Part shown: piece after piece, positions 35,519-44,661 of the stretch | Numbering within the stretch: the stretch's first letter is position 1 | Layout of the letters: the number at the start of each line of letters is the position of its first letter | Source: Phenylobacterium sp. | GTDB taxonomy: Bacteria > Pseudomonadota > Alphaproteobacteria > Caulobacterales > Caulobacteraceae | Length of the DNA stretch: 64,000 nt | Assembly (NCBI RefSeq): GCF_030697925.1 | Contig: NZ_JAUYOJ010000013.1 | Location: 39,223 to 103,222, forward strand | Direction of reading: 5' to 3' | The notes under the pieces: generated by a model | Databases searched by the model: none | Seen by the model: the letters and a program-made list of their open reading frames with translations, nothing else | Told to the model about the DNA's origin: nothing | Position numbers and translations under genes: made by a program

Positions 35519-37915
35519 ATGTGGTTTGCGGGTTTCAAGCGTCGGCTTTGGGCGACGGCGGCCGTTTCGATCCTGGGTATGGCTGTGGCCGGCTCGGCCG
35601 CGGCTGAGGACGGCGTCGTTGACGAGGTGATCGTGACCGGCACCCGCGACACGACGCGGACCCAGTTCACGACCCTGGCCCCCGTCGATGTGCTGTCGGA
35701 GGAGGCGATCAGGGCCTCGGTGTCCAGCCAACTGGGCGACAGCCTCGCCCAGCTCGTCCCGTCGTTCAACGTCCAGAAGCTGCCGACCTCCGACGGCCTG
35801 CAGTTCGTTCGCCCGGCGACGCTGCGCAACCTCTCGCCCGACGAAACCCTGGTCCTGCTGAACGGCAAGCGCTTTCACCGCTCGGCGTTCCTGGGGTCGC
35901 GGGGATCGCAGGCGCCGGATCTGGCGCAGATCCCGACCCTCGCGATCCGGCGCATCGAGGTCCTGCGCGACGGCGCCTCGGCGCAGTACGGCTCCGACGC
36001 CATCGCCGGGGTCATAAACATCATCCTCAACGACCAGCCGGGCTTCTCCGCCTTCGGCCAGGGCGGGCAGTATTACGAAGGCGACGGCCGGAGCTATCGA
36101 CTGGGCGCCCGCGCGGGCTTTGCGATCGGCGAGGGCGGGCATGTCTCGGCCACCGCCGAGTGGTCAAAGGCCGACGCCACCTCGCGCACCCGCCAGCGTC
36201 CCGACGCCATCGCCTTCCAGGCCGCCAACCCGACCGTCAAGATCGACAACCCGGTCCAGCGCTGGGGTAACCCCGACCTGGAAACCTATCACTTGGCCCT
36301 CGACGCGGCACTGCCGGTAGGCGCCATGGGCGAGGTCTATGGCTTCGCGACCTACGCCGAGACGGACGGGGTCAACGACATCAACTGGCGCAATCCGGCG
36401 ACCAACCCGGCGATCTTCAAGACGACGCCGATTTTTCCCGGATTCGACCTGAAGACGATCTATCCGGGCGGCTTCACGCCGCACGAGGGCATCGAGGCCA
36501 AGGACTACCAGGCCGTGGGCGGCCTTCGGCAGAGCGCCGGCGAGCGGTTCACCTGGGACCTCAGCGCCTCCTACGGCCGCAATCAGAGCGGCTTCTTCCT
36601 TGAGAATTCGATCAACGCCTCGCTGGGTCCCAACAGCCCGACCGCCTTCGACCTCGGCCGCCTGATCCAGCGAGAGTTCAACCTGAACGCCGACGCCGTC
36701 TATCGGCTGGAGATCGCCGGGCTCCCCGAGCCGGTCAATGTCGCCTTCGGCGCGGAACGCCGCTTGGAAACCTTCAAGATCGAGACGGGCGATCCGGCGT
36801 CCTATGCGGTCGGGCCCGGCGCCGCGGCGGGCCTGGCCCCAAATTCGAATGGCTTCCCCGGGTACAATCCCCAGCAGGCCGGCGAGTGGGAGCAGGAGAG
36901 CTATGCTGGCTATGTCGACATCGAAAGCCAGCTCACGGAGCAATGGTCGCTGGGCGGCGCCCTGCGCTATGAGGACTTCTCCGAGTTCGGCGACACTCTG
37001 GACGGCAAGCTCGCGACACGCTTCGCATTCACGCCCGACCTGGCTGTCCGCGCCTCCTATTCGACCGGCTTCCGGGCGCCGACGCCGGGCCAGCTCAATT
37101 CTACCAGCACCTCGCAGGGACTGGACACCGTCACGCTCCAGCTGTTCACCGCCGGACGCCTGTCGCCGCTGAACCCCGTGGCCGCCTTCCTGGGCGCCAA
37201 GCCTCTGCAGCCCGAGGAGTCCGAAACCCTCACCGGCGGCCTGGTCTGGCGCACGGATTTCGGCTTCTCCGGCTCGATCGACGCCTACCAGATCGACGTC
37301 ACCAAGCGCTTCAGCACCTCGCCCTCGATCACCGTGACGCCGGCCATTCGAGCCCAGCTCGTGGCCCTGGGCGTCTCGGGCGCCTCGGCCTTCACTTCGG
37401 TGAGTTGGTTCACCAACGATTTCGACACCCGCACGCGCGGGATCGATGTGGTCGGCTCCTATCGACGGGAGGTGGGCGCGGGCCGGCTCGACCTGACCGC
37501 GGCCTACAATTTCAACGAAACGACGGTGACCTCAGGCTCAATCGCCGCCAGCGCCACCCAGAAGCGACTGTTCGAGGAGGCCCGCCCGAAGCAGAACCTC
37601 ACCGGCTCGGCGACCTACGCTATCGGCCCGGTCGAACTGCTGGGCCGCGTTCGCTACTACGGCAAGTGGACGGACTCCACCGGCAACGCCACCGGCGACA
37701 TCTTCCAGGCGTTCGGCGGCGTCACCCTGGTCGACCTGGCGGTGACCTATCGCGCCAATGAGAACATCTCGATCCGCATGGGCGCGGAGAACGTGTTCGA
37801 CGCCTATCCCGACGAGGCGGTGTTCCAGGCGAGCCGCGGCCTGGTCTATTCCCGCAACGCTCCCTACGACACCAATGGCGGGCAGTACTATCTGCGGGTG
37901 GACGCGAGCTTCTAG
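35519..37915 (+). CDS. TonB-dependent receptor paired with an exported PLP enzyme
   Basis: This 798-residue outer-membrane receptor has a signal peptide of about 29 residues (ending AVAGSAAA), then DEVIVTGTRDT, a plug with ETLVLLNGKRFHRS, IEVLRDGASAQYGSDAIAGVINIIL, and a barrel ending in terminal Phe (VDASF). The plug type is that of the large set of sphingomonad/caulobacter receptors of unknown ligand. The next gene begins 10 bases after its stop with its own GGGAGG site, so the two form an operon. The ligand may be a peptide-like or siderophore-like compound, judged only by the partner enzyme. Confidence 0.92.
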   Translation: MWFAGFKRRLWATAAVSILGMAVAGSAAAEDGVVDEVIVTGTRDTTRTQFTTLAPVDVLSEEAIRASVSSQLGDSLAQLVPSFNVQKLPTSDGLQFVRPATLRNLSPDETLVLLNGKRFHRSAFLGSRGSQAPDLAQIPTLAIRRIEVLRDGASAQYGSDAIAGVINIILNDQPGFSAFGQGGQYYEGDGRSYRLGARAGFAIGEGGHVSATAEWSKADATSRTRQRPDAIAFQAANPTVKIDNPVQRWGNPDLETYHLALDAALPVGAMGEVYGFATYAETDGVNDINWRNPATNPAIFKTTPIFPGFDLKTIYPGGFTPHEGIEAKDYQAVGGLRQSAGERFTWDLSASYGRNQSGFFLENSINASLGPNSPTAFDLGRLIQREFNLNADAVYRLEIAGLPEPVNVAFGAERRLETFKIETGDPASYAVGPGAAAGLAPNSNGFPGYNPQQAGEWEQESYAGYVDIESQLTEQWSLGGALRYEDFSEFGDTLDGKLATRFAFTPDLAVRASYSTGFRAPTPGQLNSTSTSQGLDTVTLQLFTAGRLSPLNPVAAFLGAKPLQPEESETLTGGLVWRTDFGFSGSIDAYQIDVTKRFSTSPSITVTPAIRAQLVALGVSGASAFTSVSWFTNDFDTRTRGIDVVGSYRREVGAGRLDLTAAYNFNETTVTSGSIAASATQKRLFEEARPKQNLTGSATYAIGPVELLGRVRYYGKWTDSTGNATGDIFQAFGGVTLVDLAVTYRANENISIRMGAENVFDAYPDEAVFQASRGLVYSRNAPYDTNGGQYYLRVDASF

Positions 37916-37925
37916 GGAGGGCGGC

Positions 37926-39161
37926 GTGACCGGCTTCACGCGAAGGGGGCTGATGGGCGCCGGGCTGGCCTTGGGGCCGGTCGCGGCCGCCGCGGCCGAT
38001 GGAGATCCCTGGGCCAAGGTCGCCGCCCAGTTCGACGTCACCCGCGAGGTCGTCCAGCTGGAGAACGGCAACTGGGGCATGATGGCCCGACCGGTCCTGG
38101 AGGCCTATGGCCGTCACCAGGAGATGGTCAATCGGCGCACCTCGTACTATTCGCGCCGGCTGTACGGCCCGAATCTGGAGCGGGTCCGCGACCGGGTCGC
38201 GGCCTCACTGGGCGTCGACAAGGCCGAGATCGCCTTCACTCGCGGCGCGACCGAGGCCTTGCAAGCGCTGATCGGCGGCTACAACCGGCTGCGGCCGGGA
38301 GACGCCGTGCTTTATGCCGACCTCGACTATGACAGCATGCAATCGGCCATGCGGTGGCTGAAAGCGCGCCGGGGCGTCCAGCCGATCGCCATCGGCCTGC
38401 CGGAGCCGGCCACTCATCAGGGCCTGATCGACGCCTACGCCAAGGCGCTGGCCGACAATCCGCGTATCCGCCTCATCCTGCTGACCCAGGTCAGCCACCG
38501 GACGGGTCTGGTGGCGCCGGTCGCCGAGATCGTCGCCATGGCGCGGGCGCGCGGCGTCGACGCCATCGTCGACAGCGCCCACGCCTGGGGACAGCTTGAT
38601 TTCAAACTTCCGGACCTCGGCGCCGACTTCGTCGGCCTGAACGCCCACAAATGGATCGGCGCGCCGGTGGGCGTGGGGGTGCTCTACATCCGCCAAGGCC
38701 GGGCCGTGGACATCGACCCCTATATGGGTAGCGCCGACTATCCCGAGGGGGACGTGCGCGACCGGATCCACTCCGGCACGGCGAACTTCGCCGCCTTCCT
38801 GGCGGTCGCCGATGCGCTCGACTTCCATGAGCAGGTCGGCGTAGGCGCCAAGGCTGCTCGGCTCGCCCAACTGCGCGCCCGCTGGACCGATCCCCTGCGC
38901 GAGGCTGGCGGTATCGAAATCCTGACGCCGCCTGATCCGCGGCTGGCGAGCGCGATTGGCGCGGTTCGACTGCGCGGCCGATCGAGCCCCGCGGAAAATG
39001 CACAGCTCGCGCGGACGCTGCTGGACCGGTTCGGCATCTTCACCGTCGCGCGCACGGGCCTGGCCAGCGGCGCCTGCGTGCGGGTCACGCCGGCGATTTT
39101 CACCAGGGACACCGACATCGACCGCCTGGTCGCGGCGCTTCGGACGCTCGGGGCGTCCTAG
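37926..39161 (+). CDS. Tat-exported class V aminotransferase-fold PLP enzyme (PvdN/isopenicillin-epimerase-like)
   Basis: The 411-residue protein starts at GTG 37926 after GGGAGGGC. A twin-arginine signal (FTRRGLMGAGLALGPVAAAAA) is at residues 4-24, so the folded enzyme with cofactor is probably exported to the periplasm. The class V fold is shown by ENGNWGMM, TRGATEALQAL, VDSAHAWGQLDF with Asp216/His219, and the Schiff-base Lys242 in NAHKWIGAPVGVG. Known periplasmic relatives include PvdN, which modifies pyoverdine siderophores. It is the operon partner of the TonB receptor, suggesting it alters an imported amino-acid-containing compound in the periplasm. The exact reaction (epimerase, desulfurase, lyase or oxidase) is open. 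Confidence 0.85.
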   Translation: MTGFTRRGLMGAGLALGPVAAAAADGDPWAKVAAQFDVTREVVQLENGNWGMMARPVLEAYGRHQEMVNRRTSYYSRRLYGPNLERVRDRVAASLGVDKAEIAFTRGATEALQALIGGYNRLRPGDAVLYADLDYDSMQSAMRWLKARRGVQPIAIGLPEPATHQGLIDAYAKALADNPRIRLILLTQVSHRTGLVAPVAEIVAMARARGVDAIVDSAHAWGQLDFKLPDLGADFVGLNAHKWIGAPVGVGVLYIRQGRAVDIDPYMGSADYPEGDVRDRIHSGTANFAAFLAVADALDFHEQVGVGAKAARLAQLRARWTDPLREAGGIEILTPPDPRLASAIGAVRLRGRSSPAENAQLARTLLDRFGIFTVARTGLASGACVRVTPAIFTRDTDIDRLVAALRTLGAS

Positions 39162-39183
39162 GCGCGCACGAAAGGATATTGTC

Positions 39184-39243
39184 GTGGCGCCCCGTCTCGC
39201 CACCGCGACGTGCGGTAGGGCCGCTCATATGGTCGTCATTTGA
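39184..39243 (+). CDS. Putative leader peptide upstream of ilvD
   Basis: A 19-codon ORF starts with GTG at 39184, seven bases after AAAGGA, and ends His-Met-Val-Val-Ile-stop. Valine and isoleucine are the end products of the IlvD pathway. An even shorter version, Met-Val-Val-Ile, starts at the ATG at 39229. The ORF stops 75 bases before ilvD. The start region also pairs with itself (GTGGCG with CGCCAC, 39184-39203). It is a candidate attenuation leader; the three relevant codons could be chance. Confidence 0.35.
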   Translation: MAPRLATATCGRAAHMVVI

Positions 39244-39292
39244 GGAAGTCTTGCCCCAACCCTTGGCGCCGCCAGCCTCCGCCGTTAGGGAA

Positions 39293-39315
39293 GACGCCTC
39301 TTCGTTGGAGGCGTC
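39293..39315 (+). promoter_or_regulatory. Hairpin covering the ilvD ribosome binding site
   Basis: GACGCCTC and GAGGCGTC form a perfect 8-base-pair stem with a 7-base loop, ending 3 bases before the ilvD ATG. The stem holds most of the GGAG ribosome binding site (39307-39310). GGAGGC can instead pair with GCCTCC at 39275-39280, so two exclusive folds exist. This arrangement could control translation of ilvD. Confidence 0.6.
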
Positions 39316-39318
39316 GTC

Positions 39319-41055
39319 ATGACCAGGAAGCCGGACGGGACTTGGGACAAGTCAAACCTGCCCAGCCGTCACGTGACCGAGGGGCCCGCGCGGGCGCCGC
39401 ACCGGTCCTATTATTACGCCATGGGCCTGGGCAGCCGTGAGATCGCCCAGCCGTTCGTGGGCGTAGCCTCCTGCTGGAACGAAGCCGCCCCCTGCAACAC
39501 CGCCCTGATGCGCCAGGCCCATGCGGTCAGCGTCGGCGTCAAGAACGCCGGCGGCACGCCGCGCGAGTTCTGCACCATCACCGTCACCGACGGCATCGCC
39601 ATGGGCCATGAGGGCATGCGCTCGTCCCTGGTCAGCCGAGACTTGATCGCCGACTCCGTCGAGCTGACCATGCGCGGCCACGGCTATGACGCCCTGGTGG
39701 GCCTGGCCGGCTGCGACAAGAGCCTGCCGGGCATGATGATGGCCATGCTGCGGCTCAACGTGCCCAGCGTGTTCCTCTATGGCGGCTCGATCCTGCCGGG
39801 CTCCTGGCAGGGCCGGGACGTCACCGTGGTCGACGTCTTCGAGGGCGTCGGCATGCACTCGGCCGGCAAGATGAGCCTGGACGACCTGTGCTCGCTGGAA
39901 CAGCACGCCTGTCCGTCCGACGGGGCCTGCGGCGGCCAGTTCACCGCCAACACCATGGCCTGCGTGTCGGAGGCTATCGGCCTGGCCCTGCCGCTGTCGG
40001 CCTCGCTGCCGGCGCCTTACCTGAACCGCGACGAATACGCCGTGGCCTCGGGCGAGGCGGTCATGCGGCTGATCGAGACCCAGCTTCGTCCCCGCGACAT
40101 CGTCACCCGCAAGTCGTTCGAGAACGCCGCCGTCGTGGTGGCGGCCACCGGCGGCTCGACCAATGGCGGCCTGCACCTGCCGGCCATGGCCCATGAGTGC
40201 GGGATCGAGTTCACCCTGCGCGACTTCGCCGAGATCGCCCAGCGCACCCCCTACATCGCCGACCTCAAGCCCGGCGGCCGCTTCGTGGCCAAGGACATGG
40301 GCGAGGCGGGCGGTATGCCCATGCTGCTGAAGACCTTGCTGGAGAACGGCCACATCCACGGCGACTGCATGACGGTGACCGGCAAGACCCTCGCCGAGAA
40401 CCTCAAGGACGTGAAGTGGCGCGACGACCAGGTGGTCATCCGCAAGGCCTCCGAACCACTGTCGCCGACGGGCGGCGTGGTCGGACTGTGGGGCTCGCTC
40501 GCCCCCGACGGCGCCATCGTCAAGGTGGCCGGCATGACCAGCCACCGCAGCCATCGCGGCCCGGCCCGGGTGTTCGACGGGGAACAGGCCTGTTTCGACG
40601 CGGTCGAGGCCGGCGACTACCAGGACGGCGACGTCCTGGTCATTCGCTATGAGGGAGCCCGCGGCGGACCGGGCATGCGCGAGATGCTGTCGACCACGGC
40701 GGCGATCTCCGGCCAGGGCCGCGGCGACAAGGTGGCCCTGGTCACCGACGGCCGCTTCTCCGGCGGCACGCGTGGCCTCTGCGTCGGCCATGTGGGTCCC
40801 GAAGCCCAGATGGGCGGCCCGATCGGCCTGGTGAAGGACGGCGACATCATCGCCATCGACGCCGACGCCGGAACCATCGAACTGGAAGTCGACGTCGCCG
40901 AGCTGGAGCTTCGCCGCAAGGATTGGAAGCCGCGCGTGACCAACTACCAGTCCGGCGCGCTCTGGAAGTACGCCCAGATCGTGGGGCCCGCCCACCTGGG
41001 TGCGCTCACCCATCCGGGGGCGGCGGCCGAGACCCACGTCTACGCGGACCTCTGA
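39319..41055 (+). CDS. ilvD: Dihydroxy-acid dehydratase
   Basis: IlvD dehydrates 2,3-dihydroxy acids to 2-keto acids in valine, isoleucine and leucine synthesis, using an iron-sulfur cluster. The 578-residue protein has the cluster cysteines in [22 protein letters not shown] and [17 protein letters not shown], and the C-terminal [22 protein letters not shown]. The length and motifs fit IlvD, but sugar-acid dehydratases of the same IlvD/Edd family are close relatives and remain possible. Its ribosome binding site sits in a hairpin. The Asp/Glu racemase gene starts 3 bases after its stop. Confidence 0.88.
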   Translation: MTRKPDGTWDKSNLPSRHVTEGPARAPHRSYYYAMGLGSREIAQPFVGVASCWNEAAPCNTALMRQAHAVSVGVKNAGGTPREFCTITVTDGIAMGHEGMRSSLVSRDLIADSVELTMRGHGYDALVGLAGCDKSLPGMMMAMLRLNVPSVFLYGGSILPGSWQGRDVTVVDVFEGVGMHSAGKMSLDDLCSLEQHACPSDGACGGQFTANTMACVSEAIGLALPLSASLPAPYLNRDEYAVASGEAVMRLIETQLRPRDIVTRKSFENAAVVVAATGGSTNGGLHLPAMAHECGIEFTLRDFAEIAQRTPYIADLKPGGRFVAKDMGEAGGMPMLLKTLLENGHIHGDCMTVTGKTLAENLKDVKWRDDQVVIRKASEPLSPTGGVVGLWGSLAPDGAIVKVAGMTSHRSHRGPARVFDGEQACFDAVEAGDYQDGDVLVIRYEGARGGPGMREMLSTTAAISGQGRGDKVALVTDGRFSGGTRGLCVGHVGPEAQMGGPIGLVKDGDIIAIDADAGTIELEVDVAELELRRKDWKPRVTNYQSGALWKYAQIVGPAHLGALTHPGAAAETHVYADL

Positions 41056-41057
41056 CC

Positions 41058-41741
41058 ATGCGCACGCTCGGCCTTCTGGGCGGGATGAGCGCGGAGTCGA
41101 CCACGACCTACTACCAGGCGCTGAACGGGGGGGTGCGCGAGCGGCTGGGCGGCCTGCATTCGGCGCAGCTCGTGCTCTGGTCGGTGGACTTCGCGCCCAT
41201 CGCCGCGATGCAGGCCGAGGGCGACTGGGACGGGGCGGGCGCGGCGCTGGCCGAGGCCGCCGCGCGCCTGGAAGGCGCCGGGGCCGAGGCGATCCTGCTG
41301 TGCACCAACACCATGCACAAGGTGGCGCCAGCCATCGAGGCGCGGGTGGGGATACCGCTGATCCATATCGGCGACGCCACGGCCCTGGCGGTGCGAGCCA
41401 GGGGCTGTTCGCGGCCGCTGCTGCTGGCCACCCGCTTCACCATGGAGCAGGACTTCTACAAGGACCGCCTGCACGGCCACGGCGTGGGGGCCCTGGTCCC
41501 GGACCAGGCCGACCGCGACCGCCTGCACACCATCATCTATGACGAGCTTTGCCAGGGCGTGGTGGATCCAGGGTCCAAGCGCGAAGCCCTGGCGATGATC
41601 GCCAAGGCGCAGGGCGCCGACAGCGTCATCTTCGGCTGCACCGAGGTCGGGCTGCTGTTGTCGCAGGCGGATATCGCGCTGCCGGTGATCGACTCGACCC
41701 TGGTCCACGTCGAGGCCGGCGTCGATTTCATGCTAGGCTAG
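41058..41741 (+). CDS. Aspartate/glutamate racemase family protein (YgeA-like)
   Basis: This 227-residue protein has the cofactor-independent racemase pattern: LGLLGGMSAESTTTYYQALN at the N-terminus, catalytic Cys in LLCTNTMHK (about residue 81) and the second Cys in FGCTEVGLLL (about residue 195). Such enzymes racemise aspartate, glutamate or related amino acids. It starts 2 bases after the ilvD stop codon and is probably cotranscribed with it. The frame is open upstream inside ilvD, but homology starts at 41058. Its stop codon is shared as CTAG with the convergent NnrU gene. Confidence 0.87.
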   Translation: MRTLGLLGGMSAESTTTYYQALNGGVRERLGGLHSAQLVLWSVDFAPIAAMQAEGDWDGAGAALAEAAARLEGAGAEAILLCTNTMHKVAPAIEARVGIPLIHIGDATALAVRARGCSRPLLLATRFTMEQDFYKDRLHGHGVGALVPDQADRDRLHTIIYDELCQGVVDPGSKREALAMIAKAQGADSVIFGCTEVGLLLSQADIALPVIDSTLVHVEAGVDFMLG

Positions 41742-42430
41742 GGAAGCGCCGCCACGCCGAACATATAGGGGTGGCCCCAGACCAGGGCGGCCCAGATGGC
41801 GACCGCCAGCAGGATGCGCCACCAGCCGATCTCGCCGAGCTTCAGGGACTGCTTGCCCGCCAGGATCGCGGCGAACGGGACGTTGGAGGTCTGGGCCGCG
41901 AACCCGTCCCAGGTGGCGCCCAGGGCCCGCTTGCGCTTGGCGTCGATACTGGAGGTCCCGAACAGCGCCAGGACCAGCATCGACCCGAACAGCACCAGGC
42001 TCGCCCGGTCGCCATTGACCAGCAGATGGCCCAGCGCCCAGATCGCCACGCCCCACAGGAACGGATGGCGGGTGATGCGCAGCATGCCCTTCACGACGTC
42101 GGGCCGCTCCAGCGCCCCCTCCTGGCGTACGCCGGTGGGGTTGGGGGTGGTCAGGCCCGGGACGATGAGCAGCATGGCCAGGAGCTGCAGGCCGAGCTGG
42201 ATGTGGCGGGTGACCGGCGTGACCTGCCAGTAGGCGGCGTTGCCGGGGTCGGCGCGCGCCGCGGCGAAGGCGAAGCCCAGCCAAGTCAGGCCGGCGATCG
42301 AGGCTAGGGCGAAGAGGCCCGTATAGGGGCCTTGCCCGATGGCGCCGGTGATCGCGTCGCGTACGCGAGTGCCGGACACAAGCAGGTGCAGCAGGACGAA
42401 GAACGCCGCGGCGGCGAGCAGACTGGTCAT
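41738..42430 (-). CDS. NnrU family membrane protein
   Basis: This 230-residue protein has about six hydrophobic segments and the NnrU-family signature HIQLGLQLLAMLLIV, ITRHPFLWGVAIWALGHLLVNGD and FGSMLVLALFG. NnrU was first noted beside nitrite/nitric oxide reductase genes, but the family is wide, resembles isoprenylcysteine methyltransferase-type membrane proteins and has no settled function. No denitrification genes are nearby. Its stop overlaps that of the racemase gene. Confidence 0.88.
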   Translation of the reverse strand: MTSLLAAAAFFVLLHLLVSGTRVRDAITGAIGQGPYTGLFALASIAGLTWLGFAFAAARADPGNAAYWQVTPVTRHIQLGLQLLAMLLIVPGLTTPNPTGVRQEGALERPDVVKGMLRITRHPFLWGVAIWALGHLLVNGDRASLVLFGSMLVLALFGTSSIDAKRKRALGATWDGFAAQTSNVPFAAILAGKQSLKLGEIGWWRILLAVAIWAALVWGHPYMFGVAALP

Positions 42431-42481
42431 GGGCGAGGCCTCCCCAGGTGTGGCGGAGCCTGCGCTAGGGGTGGCGAGCCG

Positions 42482-43153
42482 TCAACGACGCTCGGGATCG
42501 GGCTCGTCGTCCTCGTCGAAGGGCGGTTCGTCGTCGTCGAAGTCGTCCGGTTCCGGCGCCCAGGGCGGCACGGCGGGCGGCGGCGGGGGCGCGGCGACAG
42601 CCACGACAGGCTCCGGCGCGCGGGGCGCATTGGGTCGGCGTAGGATCGCCTCAGCGCGGGCGAGCCAGCGGTTGGCCTCCTGGATCGCCTCGGCTGGGGT
42701 CGAGGGTTTGCGTCTGAGCTCGTCGCCGGCCATCCAGAGGTCGAGCTCGAAATCGGCGTGGTTCGGGTCGTCGAAGATCAGCCGCAGGGTGACCCGCGAG
42801 GCTTCCGAGGCCAGATGATCCAGAGCCTTGCGCGGCTCGCCGCGGAAGGCGCGGGCCACCACCTCGCCGTCGACAATGATCTCAACCCCTACCAGCTCGT
42901 AGATCCGGTAGACCAGGCACCAGGCGCCGCTGTCCCAGGCCACGGCCGCCAGGCCCGAGGTGAAGCTGAACCCCGCGCCCTTGCCGCGCCCGCGGGCGAC
43001 GACCACCGCCTCGGGCGGGCTCTTGAGCACGTTGCGCAGGGCGCGCCGCACGCGGCGGCCCTCGTCCATGTACCAGATGACCGCCGATCCCAGCAGCGTC
43101 ACGGCCACGCCTACGAGCGCCAGCAGCAGCAAAAGCCGGGGGAGTTCATCCAT
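42482..43153 (-). CDS. Hypothetical membrane-anchored protein with acidic Pro-rich tail
   Basis: This 223-residue protein has one N-terminal membrane segment (LLLLLALVGVAVTLLGSAVIWY), a globular middle with VVVARGRGKGAGFSF and YELVGVEIIVDGEVVARAF, and a long tail rich in Pro, then Asp and Glu (PDDFDDDEPPFDEDDE). The globular part would lie in the cytoplasm if the basic residues after the helix stay inside. I do not recognise the family. It is 51 bases from NnrU and 39 from DUF4126, all on the minus strand. Confidence 0.7.
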   Translation of the reverse strand: MDELPRLLLLLALVGVAVTLLGSAVIWYMDEGRRVRRALRNVLKSPPEAVVVARGRGKGAGFSFTSGLAAVAWDSGAWCLVYRIYELVGVEIIVDGEVVARAFRGEPRKALDHLASEASRVTLRLIFDDPNHADFELDLWMAGDELRRKPSTPAEAIQEANRWLARAEAILRRPNAPRAPEPVVAVAAPPPPPAVPPWAPEPDDFDDDEPPFDEDDEPDPERR

Positions 43154-43192
43154 GCCGGCACGCTAGCGGGGTTTGCTAGCCGGGCTCAAGCC

Positions 43193-43789
43193 TTAGCCGT
43201 TAGGCGCGATCCAGCGCCGCAGGGCGGCCAGCATCCGCCAGCCGACGATCAGCAGCACGACCGCGACGACCGCTAGCACCGCGGCCACGCCGACGGCCGC
43301 GGTGGGATGGGTCAGGACCAACCACAGGCCGCCGAGGCTCGCCACGTCCTCGGCGGTGCTGACCGCGATGTTGCTGAACGGCTCGGGACTGGCGTTCACC
43401 GCCGCCCGCGCGCCGGCCTTGGCGCCGTGGCTGAGCAGGGCCGCTCCGCCCCCTAGCAGGAAGACCGCCACCTGCCAGGCGGGATCGGAGGCGTCCACCA
43501 CCGCCAGGGCCAGCAGCGCGCCGCCCAGCGGCCGGATCAGCGTGTGGACCCCGTCCCAGAGGGTGTCGAGCCACATGACCTTGTCGGCGAACAGCTCGGC
43601 GATCGCGCCGAGGGCGGCGACGCCGATCACCCAAGGGTTGGCCAGGACGTCCAGGGCCGCGATCTTGTCGGGCAGGTCCAGCAGGCCGACCCGCATGGCG
43701 ATCCCGACAGCGACGACGCAGGCATAGAGCCGCCAGCCGGCCAGAAGGCTGAGGCTCGCCGCGACGCCCATCAGTTCGATCGCGCCCAC
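43193..43789 (-). CDS. DUF4126 family membrane protein
   Basis: This 198-residue protein has about five hydrophobic segments and typical DUF4126 features: GVAASLSLLAGWRLYACVV, then IAELFADKVMWLDTLWDGVHTLIRPLGGALL, and a gap-rich C-terminal membrane hairpin. The function of the family is unknown. It starts 6 bases after the exonuclease III stop on the minus strand, so the two are probably cotranscribed. Confidence 0.85.
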   Translation of the reverse strand: MGAIELMGVAASLSLLAGWRLYACVVAVGIAMRVGLLDLPDKIAALDVLANPWVIGVAALGAIAELFADKVMWLDTLWDGVHTLIRPLGGALLALAVVDASDPAWQVAVFLLGGGAALLSHGAKAGARAAVNASPEPFSNIAVSTAEDVASLGGLWLVLTHPTAAVGVAAVLAVVAVVLLIVGWRMLAALRRWIAPNG

Positions 43790-43795
43790 GGGCGT

Positions 43796-44575
43796 CTACA
43801 GATCCAGCTCGACCACCACCGGCACGTGGTCCGAGGGCTTGTCCCAGCCGCGCACGTCGCGGTGGATCACGCAGCCGCGCAGCAGGTCGGCGGCCTGGGG
43901 GGAGAGCAGGGCGTGGTCGATGCGGATGCCGTTGTTCCGCTGCCAGGCGCCGGCCTGGTAGTCCCAGAAGGTGTAGGCCTCCGGGGAGCCGTCGATCATC
44001 AGGAAAGCCTCGGTGAGACCCAGGTTCTTCAGGCCCCGGAACGCCGCGCGGCTCTCCGGCTGGAAGAGGGCGTCGCCCAGCCAGTTGTTGGGGAACGCCG
44101 CGTCGCGCGGTTCGGGGATGACGTTGTAGTCGCCCACCAGGGCCAGCGGCTCCTCGTAGGCCAGCAACTCTTGGGCGTGGGCGTTCAGCCGGGCCATCCA
44201 GCGCAGCTTGTAGCCGAACTTGTCGCTCTCGATGGGGTTGCCGTTGGGCAGGTAGATGGAAGCCACGCGCACCGGTGTGGGCCCGGAGACCACCGCCTCC
44301 AGATAGCGGGCCTGCTCGTCCTCGTCCTCCCCCGGCAGGCCCTTGCGGACGTCCTCCAGCGGGGTCTTCGAGAGCATGGCCACGCCGTTGTAGGATTTCT
44401 GGCCGTGGACGGCGACGTTGTAGCCCAGCCTCTCAAAGGCCTCGGCCGGGAACTTCTCGTCGACGCACTTGATCTCCTGCAGGCAGGCGACGTCCGGCGA
44501 GGCCTCCTCGAACCAGCGCAGCACGGTTTCCAGCCGCGCATTCACCGAATTGACGTTCCAGGTGGCGATTCGCAT
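43796..44575 (-). CDS. xth: Exodeoxyribonuclease III
   Basis: This 259-residue Mg-dependent AP endonuclease/3' exonuclease acts in base-excision repair. The expected residues are in MRIATWNVNSVNARL, CLQEIKCVDEKFP (metal-binding Glu), VGDYNVIPEPRD (Asp/Asn), RIDHALLSP and the final SDHVPVVVELDL (catalytic Asp-His). The length is normal. It is divergent from the secreted protein gene at 44662. Confidence 0.94.
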   Translation of the reverse strand: MRIATWNVNSVNARLETVLRWFEEASPDVACLQEIKCVDEKFPAEAFERLGYNVAVHGQKSYNGVAMLSKTPLEDVRKGLPGEDEDEQARYLEAVVSGPTPVRVASIYLPNGNPIESDKFGYKLRWMARLNAHAQELLAYEEPLALVGDYNVIPEPRDAAFPNNWLGDALFQPESRAAFRGLKNLGLTEAFLMIDGSPEAYTFWDYQAGAWQRNNGIRIDHALLSPQAADLLRGCVIHRDVRGWDKPSDHVPVVVELDL

Positions 44576-44661
44576 TGACGGCTCCCTTGCGGACCGGGAC
44601 GCTAGAAGTCCTGCGGGAGGCGCTCAAGCCCTCGCGGACGCCTGAGCGGGGGGCATCTGAA

